From contig JAUSIH010000036.1 of NCBI GenBank assembly GCA_030648205.1, positions 1 to 54,330 on the forward strand: a DNA stretch of 54,330 nt, read 5' to 3'. Positions 24,652 to 30,846 of this stretch are shown one piece after another. A model generated the notes under the pieces. It had not been told where the DNA came from. It did no database searches and saw only the letters and a program-made list of their open reading frames with translations. Both the position numbers and the translations under genes were made by a program. Numbering within the stretch: the stretch's first letter is position 1; the number at the start of each line of letters is the position of its first letter. The DNA is from Dehalococcoidia bacterium (GTDB lineage Bacteria > Chloroflexota > Dehalococcoidia > JAUSIH01).

Positions 24652-25233
24652 ATGATGAAGCTTCGAGTCCTCGACCCCACGGGTGAGGCGGCGCAGCCGG
24701 AGAGCAAGCTGGCGCCGCGCCCCACGGACCTCACCGGCAAGGTGCTGTGGTTTGTGGACGGCCGCGGCCATGTGGAGAACAGCGTGCCGGGAATGAACCG
24801 CATCTTCCGCGTCTGGAAGGAGCGACTCCAGAAGGAGTACAAGCTCGGCGACGTGCGCTACGTGCGGACGGACAACATCGCCTCGCCGTTCCGCCACGGC
24901 AAAGAGACGTTCGAGGAGATCGTCCGGACGGCAGACGTGGTCGTCAACGGCGTTGCGCTCTGAGGCGGCTGCACGTCGTGCAGTGTGCACGATGCAGTCC
25001 AGATGGAGCGGCGCGGCGTGCCGACCGTCACCCTCGCCCACGACGTCTTCGAGAGGGCCGCGCACGCCCAGGCGAAGGTCATGGGGGCGCCGGACCTGCC
25101 CATCGCAGTCGTCTCCCAGCTCATCTACAACCGTGGCACGGACGAAGAGGTGAAGAAGGCGGCGGACGCGCTATACCCGCTGGTGGTGAAGAGCCTGACC
25201 TCCGGCGTCGCGAAGCCTCTGCCGCAAAGGTAG
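24652..25233 (+). CDS. UGSC-type selenoprotein 2 (in-frame UGA read as Sec104)
   Basis: From ATG 24652 (GAAGGAGG upstream) the frame meets TGA at 24961-24963 and continues without shift to TAG at 25231, giving 193 residues. The junction reads NGVAL-U-GGCTSCSVHDAVQM, a UGGC variant that also forms U-x2-C-x2-C. It matches selenoprotein 1 on both sides: KLRVLDP at the N-terminus, then HDxxxMxxRGVPTVTL after the Sec. The compact hairpin after the UGA is listed separately. U-x2-C-x2-C recalls the redox centre of glycine-reductase-type selenoproteins as I remember it, but there is no other similarity to claim. A coding-like tail follows the TAG. Confidence 0.87.
24961..24997 (+). promoter_or_regulatory. 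bacterial SECIS-like element of selenoprotein 2
   Basis: An upper stem TCGTGC (24976-24981), loop AGTGT and GCACGA (24987-24992) is stacked on a lower stem CTGCA (24969-24973)/TGCAG (24993-24997) with a 2-base bulge. The loop begins 18 bases after the UGA, exactly as in selenoprotein 1, with G at its second position. Confidence 0.8.
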
Positions 25234-25296
25234 GCCGCGCGGCGGGATCTGACCAAGCTGTACGAGGAGGTCTTCCGCGGCACGCCGCGCGCTTGA
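25234..25296 (+). pseudogene. coding-like tail after the UAG of selenoprotein 2
   Basis: Directly after the TAG, in the same frame, 20 codons read AARRDLTKLYEEVFRGTPRA and then TGA. The composition is that of an ordinary amphipathic protein helix. It could be the original C-terminus cut by a nonsense mutation, a remnant of a decayed paralogue, or chance. The terminal TGA lies inside the -35 box of the next promoter. Confidence 0.4.
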
Positions 25297-25320
25297 CACG
25301 GCGCAGGCGCGGGATATAGT
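25293..25320 (+). promoter_or_regulatory. promoter of the toxin-antitoxin operon
   Basis: A perfect TTGACA (25293-25298), a 16-base spacer and TATAGT (25315-25320), about 45 bases before the antitoxin start. Such operons are usually repressed by their own products; no clear operator palindrome was identified. Confidence 0.75.
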
Positions 25321-25370
25321 GACGGCGTAGGGAGTGGAACTCAGAGAAAGCGGCTCAAAGGAGTTCGGCC

Positions 25371-25622
25371 ATGACCCTGAAAGAAGAAATTCACCGGCTG
25401 ATTGACGTGCTGCCCGAGAAAGAGTTGCCGACAGTGCGTCGTTTCGTGCAGTACGTCCGGCTCCTCCATGAGGACCCCGTTTTCCGCGCGCTTCTGGAGG
25501 CGCCTCTGGACGACGAGCCGGAGACCCCGAAGGAAGCAGCCGCCGTACGCGCAGCGCGGCGCGCGTTGAAGCGCGGCGATGTCGTCGCGGACGCCGACCT
25601 CGCCCGCGAGCTGGGGCTGTGA
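25371..25622 (+). CDS. type II antitoxin (partner of ParE/RelE-type toxin)
   Basis: An 83-residue acidic protein beginning MTLKEEIHRLIDVLPEKEL. The helical N-terminus (LPTVRRFVQYVRLL) resembles the DUF2281-like/RHH-like antitoxins. The charged C-terminal half (ALKRGDVVADADLARELGL) would wrap the toxin. AAGGAG stands before the ATG. Its stop overlaps the toxin GTG by four bases, typical of antitoxin-toxin pairs. The family is assigned mainly by position and size. Confidence 0.8.
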   Translation: MTLKEEIHRLIDVLPEKELPTVRRFVQYVRLLHEDPVFRALLEAPLDDEPETPKEAAAVRAARRALKRGDVVADADLARELGL

Positions 25623-25876
25623 CTTGGCGCGTCATCTGGACAGGCCCGGCCGCTCACGATATGCGCCGGCTGGACCGCCAGATAGCGAAACGCATCCGCG
25701 ACAGGGCCCTGCGCTTCGCCGAAACGGGACAGGGGGACATCAAACGGCTGCAAGGACATGAACAGGAGTGGCGCTTGCGCGTCGGAGACTGGCGCGTGAG
25801 GCTGACCTTCGACGTCCACGACGGAACAATGAACATCCTGCGGATTCACCATCGCAGCGAGGGATATCGGAAATAG
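25619..25876 (+). CDS. ParE/RelE-superfamily toxin
   Basis: An 85-residue basic protein starting at GTG 25619. It has the RelE/ParE fold pattern: WRVIWTGPAAHDMRRLD, GDIKRLQGHEQEWRLRVGDW and VRLTFDVHDGTMNILRIHHR, ending EGYRK. RelE members cut mRNA at the ribosome and ParE members poison gyrase; which applies here cannot be read from sequence. It is co-transcribed with the antitoxin just upstream. Together they form a small addiction module next to the selenoprotein block. Confidence 0.88.
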   Translation: MTWRVIWTGPAAHDMRRLDRQIAKRIRDRALRFAETGQGDIKRLQGHEQEWRLRVGDWRVRLTFDVHDGTMNILRIHHRSEGYRK

Positions 25877-25907
25877 AAAAGGAGCAGTCGTAATCGCAGG
25901 AATATGA

Positions 25908-26027
25908 CGGCCGCTGGACGAAGGCGTCCCGCCGAACGAGGCGGTGGCGCGCGTGGTGCGGGAGACGGGCCTACGGCGTCGCGACGTGTACGCGCTGCGG
26001 ATGCGGATGGGGAAGGGGCGCGGATAG
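25908..26027 (+). pseudogene. rsmI C-terminal fragment
   Basis: A 39-residue open stretch without a start codon. It ends DEGVPPNEAVARVVRETG and LRRRDVYALRMRMGKGRG before TAG. This matches the C-terminal helix-turn-helix segment of RsmI (16S rRNA 2'-O-methyltransferase; typically EGLSPKEAVKEVA-type). The catalytic domain is absent upstream, where the toxin gene ends only 31 bases before. It therefore looks like the tail left behind after insertion or rearrangement. Assignment is by pattern memory only. Confidence 0.6.
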
Positions 26028-26092
26028 GCGCGAGACTCCGCGGCGAAGGGCGGACGACGGATAGACCTTTGTATTCCAAAAGAAGCGGATAT

Positions 26093-26755
26093 ATGGATGA
26101 TCTAGACCCCGTTCTTGTTGCCAAATTCCAAAAGATGCTTAAGATACTTGAATACCACCTATGGGCAGCAAATACGCATCTCAACATCTGGCAAGCGCTT
26201 ATGTCGTCGCCTGGAAAGCTGCGCCTGTGTCACACCTATACCGGTTTCTTCTATTGGACTAGGGATGCACATATTGACCGTTTGGTGATAAAGATATGCG
26301 TTGCCACCGACGACCGCGATAAAGATCAGCCAAGCATACACAAGCTCTTGAGGCTCGCTAAACGCCATCCAAAACTGGCCGAAACCCTGGACACCTCTGC
26401 AATTGAGAGCAAGCTGACGCAAATCAGTACAGAACTAAAAGCGATCCTAGACGTAAGGGACCAACGCAGTGGCCATTGGGATATGAAGAAAGACCCGCCG
26501 CTGCCTAATGCAGAAGATATTAAGAAGGTGCTGGCCATTTTAGGTGAGATCTACAACGACATTTACAATGCGCATCACCCTCCACCGCCCAAGGTGGACT
26601 TTCCCTTTCCGCAAGGTTTTTCCATTCCGCAAGAAATGACACTATCCCCACGGCACTTAACCCCGTTGGATAAGGAAGGGACAACCCATACTGATTATGT
26701 CATGAATGTGCTTATTAAGGCTCACCCACACCTGAAGGAGACGAAAGGCGAGTAG
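26093..26755 (+). CDS. HEPN-domain protein, AbiU2-like
   Basis: About 220 residues from ATG 26093 (MDDLDPVLVAKFQKMLK). The open frame extends upstream, but that part overlaps the rsmI remnant. It contains the AbiU2-like pattern: RDAHIDRLVIKICVATD followed by SIHKLLRLAKRHP, and then ILDVRDQRSGHWD, where Arg122-x5-His128 fits the HEPN R-x(4-6)-H RNase motif. AbiU2-type proteins are linked to phage abortive infection. The gene is much richer in A/T than its neighbours, pointing to recent transfer. It stands beside a toxin-antitoxin pair, as in a small defence hotspot. No partner nucleotidyltransferase is adjacent. Confidence 0.75.
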   Translation: MDDLDPVLVAKFQKMLKILEYHLWAANTHLNIWQALMSSPGKLRLCHTYTGFFYWTRDAHIDRLVIKICVATDDRDKDQPSIHKLLRLAKRHPKLAETLDTSAIESKLTQISTELKAILDVRDQRSGHWDMKKDPPLPNAEDIKKVLAILGEIYNDIYNAHHPPPPKVDFPFPQGFSIPQEMTLSPRHLTPLDKEGTTHTDYVMNVLIKAHPHLKETKGE

Positions 26756-26853
26756 TCCTTCCAACAAATGGGCTGACGCGCATTCCGTCATTCTGCGGTA
26801 CAATAGACAAGCCACTCACGTTGCCGCACATTCTATCAATCTGGAGTTGAACA

Positions 26854-28185
26854 ATGGACGAACTACGGAAAGCTCAGCCTCTCTACGGCGTACGCGTTTT
26901 AGACTTTGGACAGGCGTACGCTGCGCCGTGCGCCGCGCGCCTCCTCGCGGACATGGGCGCGGATGTGGTCAAGGTCGAGCCGCCCAGCGGCGACTTCTGC
27001 CGCCTCAGCGGTCGCGTGGAGGGCGACAGCGCCGTCTTCCTCGGTCTCAACCGGGGCAAGCGCAGCATATCGCTGGACCTCACCACCGATAAGGGCCGCG
27101 CGGTCGCCATAAAACTCGTGAAGAAGGCGGACGTGCTCGTCGAGAACTTCCGGGTCGGCGTGCTGGACAAGATGGGGCTGGGTTACGAGGCCACCAAGAA
27201 GCTGAACCCGCGCCTCATCTACTGCTCCATCTTCTCCTATGGAAGCACCGGCCCGTGGGTCCGCCGTCGCGGGGGCGACCCGTGGGCGCAGGCCGTCAGC
27301 GGCATCGTCGCCAGCATGGGTGTCAAAGGCCAGCCGCCGCAGATGATCGGGCACTCCGTCATCGACTTCTCCATCGGCGCCATGACGGCGTTCGCAATCA
27401 TGAACGCGCTGTTTCAGCGTCAGGTTACGGGCAAGGGCACGCGCGTGAGCACCAACCTGATCCACGCGGCCCTCTTTCTGCAGGAAGGCGCGTTTCACGA
27501 CTACACGGTGGACGACGTCCTGCACGTCAAGTGGGGACGCGGCCTTCGCGGCCTGTTCCCCTTCGGCCCGTATCCGGCCAAGGACGGAGACGTGCTGACC
27601 ATCTACGGCCAGGACGACGTGGAGTGGGCGGACATCTGCTCCATCCTGGGCATCGAGCACCTCCTGGCGGACGAGCGGTACGACACGCTGGAGAAGCGCA
27701 TCGAACGCAAGCCCGAGTTGTACCCAATTCTGGACGAGGCGTTCAGGAAGAAGACGCGCGAGGAGTGGAAGGACGCGTTCCGGGCGCGGAACTACCGGTG
27801 CGATCCGTGCCTCAACTACCAGGAACTGATGGAGACCGAGCAGTTCAAGGCGAACAATATGCTGCTCGACGTGGACCACCCCACGGAGGGCAAGCTGCGC
27901 CTGCTGGGCAACCCGGCTCAGGTAAGCGAGAACAGCGAGTGGCGCGGCGACACGCGGCACCCTCCGCTCATCGGTGAGCACTCGCGCGAGGTCATGAAGG
28001 AGGCCGGCTACACCTCTGCGCAGATCGAAGCGCTCATGTCGGAAGGTGTTGCCGTTGAACCGGAGCCCGCCTCCATCAAGATCAGAGGCCGCGACAAGTC
28101 CATGCGGTCGGCCACGCAAGTCTCCGACAAGAGCCGCATGCAAGCGCAAGCGCAGGCCAACCAGGACCAGCTACAGCGGAAGTAA
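26854..28185 (+). CDS. CaiB/BaiF family CoA-transferase
   Basis: A 443-residue class III CoA-transferase. Signatures are GVRVLDFGQAYAAPCAARLLADMGADVVKVE (shown in part: ADMGADVVKVE), LNRGKRSISLDL, ADVLVENFRVGVLDKMGLGY and the catalytic-Asp region RRGGDPWAQAVSGIVASMG. The last 40 residues (from about 405) are a hydrophilic, Gln/Ala-rich tail beyond the usual family end. Members move CoA between carboxylic acids. Its place after the selenoprotein/MmgE block suggests activation of the organic acid handled there; this is inference. The gene has its own start 98 bases after the HEPN gene, with a TACAAT at 26799-26804 but no good -35. Confidence 0.93.
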   Translation: MDELRKAQPLYGVRVLDFGQAYAAPCAARLLADMGADVVKVEPPSGDFCRLSGRVEGDSAVFLGLNRGKRSISLDLTTDKGRAVAIKLVKKADVLVENFRVGVLDKMGLGYEATKKLNPRLIYCSIFSYGSTGPWVRRRGGDPWAQAVSGIVASMGVKGQPPQMIGHSVIDFSIGAMTAFAIMNALFQRQVTGKGTRVSTNLIHAALFLQEGAFHDYTVDDVLHVKWGRGLRGLFPFGPYPAKDGDVLTIYGQDDVEWADICSILGIEHLLADERYDTLEKRIERKPELYPILDEAFRKKTREEWKDAFRARNYRCDPCLNYQELMETEQFKANNMLLDVDHPTEGKLRLLGNPAQVSENSEWRGDTRHPPLIGEHSREVMKEAGYTSAQIEALMSEGVAVEPEPASIKIRGRDKSMRSATQVSDKSRMQAQAQANQDQLQRK

Positions 28186-28192
28186 CGGCCGG

Positions 28193-28227
28193 GCGGGAAG
28201 CGGCTCTTGACTAACGCCGCTTCCCGC
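28193..28227 (+). terminator. hairpin after the CoA-transferase gene
   Basis: A perfect 12-bp stem (GCGGGAAGCGGC at 28193-28204 pairing with 28216-28227) with an 11-base loop begins eight bases after the stop codon. No U-run follows, so termination would be imperfect or Rho-assisted. Confidence 0.6.
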
Positions 28228-28620
28228 CGCTTGGTCCACCCGTCAGTTTCGCAACTACGGGTTTCGTCCTCGTATACGCCTCCCGCCAGACCACGGGCTG
28301 CCGCGCAAGGCTCTAGCTCTACTAGCTGAACCAGCAGCGGATAAGCGGAGTTCGGCGTTCATGGCGCATTTTACGATCGAAGCCTCACCCCTATGAAGCC
28401 CCTGTATTTAGGCAATTGGAGCCGCCTGTTTGCGCCTTTCGGTAGCTCAAATGGCTGCTGGCTGCTTCCCGTCAATTAATCAGGCTGCGTTCGGCGGATG
28501 ATTGCCATCACCTCCTGTCTGGACTCCGAACCGCGTAGGCCCAGGCCTCAACCACTGGACAGAACGCCCTGACTAGCGGTATCCTGTCTGTCCAACCTGC
28601 TCGGTGGTGAAGGAGGGCAC
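28228..28620. other. gene-free region before the MoxR gene
   Basis: About 390 bases with no credible gene and no promoter I can defend. A short segment near 28440 (GGTAGCTCAAATGGC) recalls a tRNA D-arm but no acceptor, anticodon or T-arm can be built around it. The end carries AAGGAGG for the next gene. Confidence 0.5.
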
Positions 28621-29571
28621 GTGGAGACACCCAAGGATATCGCCGCCAGGATCATCGCCAATGTCCAGAAGGTCATCATCGGCAAAGACCAGGAGGTGGA
28701 ACTGGCCCTCATCGCCCTGCTGTGCCAGGGCCATGCCCTGATTGAGGACGTGCCGGGCGTCGGCAAGACGACGCTGGCCAAGAGCATCTCCCGGTCCATG
28801 GGATGCACCTTCAAGCGCATCCAGTTCACGCCGGACCTTCTCCCCAGTGATATCACCGGAGTCTCCGTTTACAATCAGAAGACGGGGACATTTGAGTTCC
28901 GAGCGGGGCCGGTCTTCGCTCAGATCGTGCTGGCCGACGAGATCAACCGGGGCACGCCCAAGACCCAGTCTGCCCTGCTGGAGGCGATGGAGGAGCGGCA
29001 GGTCACGGTGGACGGCCTGACCCACAAGATGCCCCGCCCGTTCCTGGTGCTCGCCACGCAGAACCCCATCGAGTATGAAGGGACGTTCCCATTGCCCGAG
29101 GCCCAGCTCGACCGGTTTCTGCTCCGCATCACCCTTGGCTACCCTTCGGCGGCCGACGAGGTCACCATCGTCCAAAAGCAGCAGATTACACATCCCATTG
29201 ATGCGCTGGACCAGGTGGCATCCCCGGAGGAACTCGTGGAGCTGCAGGATGCGATCAAAAAAGTCTACCTGGACCCCATCCTGATCCAGTACATAGTCAG
29301 TCTGGTGGATGCCACGCGATCCCATTCGTCGGTGTACTTGGGAGCATCGCCGCGCGGCTCTCTGTCCCTATCGAAAGCAGCCCAGGCGCACGCTCTGCTG
29401 CGGGGCAGGGCGTTTGTGCTGCCGGACGACATCAAGGGCCTGGCGAGCCCCGTGCTGGCCCACAGGATTATCATTGGCGCGGCGGCCCGGATGAAAGAGG
29501 TGACCGTGAAGCAGGTGGTGGCTGAAGTGCTCAACAACGTTCCGGTCCCGGGCGCCCGGGTCCAGCGCTAG
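28621..29571 (+). CDS. MoxR-family AAA+ ATPase
   Basis: A 316-residue protein starting at GTG 28621, with AAGGAGG just upstream. It carries Walker [11 protein letters not shown], Walker [10 protein letters not shown], the MoxR segment [22 protein letters not shown] (in part: [18 protein letters not shown]) and sensor-2 [20 protein letters not shown]. MoxR ATPases act as chaperones that help assemble or activate protein complexes, often with a DUF58 partner. Here the DUF58 gene follows 24 bases later and a transglutaminase-like membrane protein after that, the common three-gene arrangement. Confidence 0.94.
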   Translation: METPKDIAARIIANVQKVIIGKDQEVELALIALLCQGHALIEDVPGVGKTTLAKSISRSMGCTFKRIQFTPDLLPSDITGVSVYNQKTGTFEFRAGPVFAQIVLADEINRGTPKTQSALLEAMEERQVTVDGLTHKMPRPFLVLATQNPIEYEGTFPLPEAQLDRFLLRITLGYPSAADEVTIVQKQQITHPIDALDQVASPEELVELQDAIKKVYLDPILIQYIVSLVDATRSHSSVYLGASPRGSLSLSKAAQAHALLRGRAFVLPDDIKGLASPVLAHRIIIGAAARMKEVTVKQVVAEVLNNVPVPGARVQR

Positions 29572-29595
29572 AAGCCCATCACAGAGAGAGATCCC

Positions 29596-30846
29596 ATGCG
29601 AGGAAGCAAGGCGGCCCTCATCATTCTAGCCTCCACGATGGTCTTCGCGCTGGCCACGGGGTTTCCCCTGCTCACTCGCTTCATCTACGTCCTGATCCTG
29701 GGCATGGGACTCACGTTTCTCTGGACATGGTTGAGCCTGCGCGGGCTGCATGTAACGGTTGACCGCCGCACCTCCCGCACCCAGGTAGGCCGACAGGCGG
29801 ATGAGACTATCACCATCCGCAGCGACAGTGTCCTGGGGAAGCCCTGGCTGGATGTCCAGGAAGCGACCACCATGCAAGGGCAGCGCACAGGCGCCGTTGT
29901 TTCTCTGGGGCCGAAGAGCGAACACACCTGGGACCTGCAACTGGAGTGCCTGCGTCGGGGTGTGTTCACCGTGGGGCCGGTGCGCGTGGCCACAGGCGAC
30001 CCGTTTGGCCTTTTCCGGCTGGAGCGCTCGATGGGTGGCACGCATACGCTCATAGTGTACCCGGCCACGGTTGACCTCCCCAATCTGACCCTGCCCCCCG
30101 CGGACCTGCCCGGCACTGCCGCGTTCTACCGTCGCAGCCTGCATGTCACCCCCAATGCTTACGGCGTCCGCGAGTACGTGGCCGGCGACAGCTACAACCG
30201 CATTCACTGGCCTACGACGGCGCGTGTGGGGCGGCTCATGGTGAAAGAGTTCGAGATGGAGCCCACCAGCGATGTCTGGATTGTGGTGGACGGCCAATCC
30301 GCGGTCCAGGCAGGGACATGGCCGGACAGCACGGAGGAATACGCTTGCACCGCGGCTGCGTCAGTCGCGCGCAAATACCTTGAGAATAACTACACTGTCG
30401 GCCTGCTGGCGCACGGGGCGGAGGCGCACATCTTGCCCGCCGACCGGGGCGACCCCCAGTTCACGCGTATCCTGGAGGCCCTGGCGCTGTTCCAGGCCCG
30501 CGGCTCCGTGGGCCTGGGAGATATTCTCGCCGCCCGCGGAGAGCGCTTTGGCCGCCACACGACGGTGGTGCTGATCACCGCCGCAGCCGACCACGACTGG
30601 CTTGCAGCGGTGCGCTTCCTCGTTCGCCGCAAGGTCAAGGCAGCGGCTATTTTGCTGGACGCATCCACCTTTGGCGCCCGAGGGAGCGTGCAGCCCGTTG
30701 TGAGCGGGCTGGCGGCGCTGGGCGTCCCCGCATGCACCGTAAAGAGAGGGGAGCCTCTTTCCACCGCCCTTCGGCTGGAGATGACGACGGGGACGAGGCC
30801 CATCGCCCGAGAGCAGTACGTGCCCAGGCGGGAGGCGCGCCCATGA
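29596..30846 (+). CDS. DUF58 domain protein (MoxR partner)
   Basis: A 416-residue protein. Two N-terminal membrane helices (about residues 5-45: ALIILASTMVFALATGFPLL, then FIYVLILGMGLTFLW) precede a beta-rich segment, the DUF58 motif RVGRLMVKEFEMEP and a VWA-like domain (VWIVVDGQSAV). AYGVREYVAGDSYNRIHWP is characteristic. It probably anchors or presents a substrate for the MoxR ATPase at the membrane. Its stop codon overlaps the next start (ATGA). Confidence 0.92.
   Translation: MRGSKAALIILASTMVFALATGFPLLTRFIYVLILGMGLTFLWTWLSLRGLHVTVDRRTSRTQVGRQADETITIRSDSVLGKPWLDVQEATTMQGQRTGAVVSLGPKSEHTWDLQLECLRRGVFTVGPVRVATGDPFGLFRLERSMGGTHTLIVYPATVDLPNLTLPPADLPGTAAFYRRSLHVTPNAYGVREYVAGDSYNRIHWPTTARVGRLMVKEFEMEPTSDVWIVVDGQSAVQAGTWPDSTEEYACTAAASVARKYLENNYTVGLLAHGAEAHILPADRGDPQFTRILEALALFQARGSVGLGDILAARGERFGRHTTVVLITAAADHDWLAAVRFLVRRKVKAAAILLDASTFGARGSVQPVVSGLAALGVPACTVKRGEPLSTALRLEMTTGTRPIAREQYVPRREARP

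Noticed and set aside
25904-26092. Upstream extension of the HEPN gene to an earlier start
   Set aside because: These codons are a shifted reading of the rsmI remnant and are GC-rich and Arg/Ala-rich, unlike the A/T-rich HEPN gene.
28435-28520. tRNA-like D-arm sequence GGTAGCTCAAATGGC
   Set aside because: No acceptor stem, anticodon stem or T-arm with GTTCGA can be paired around it.
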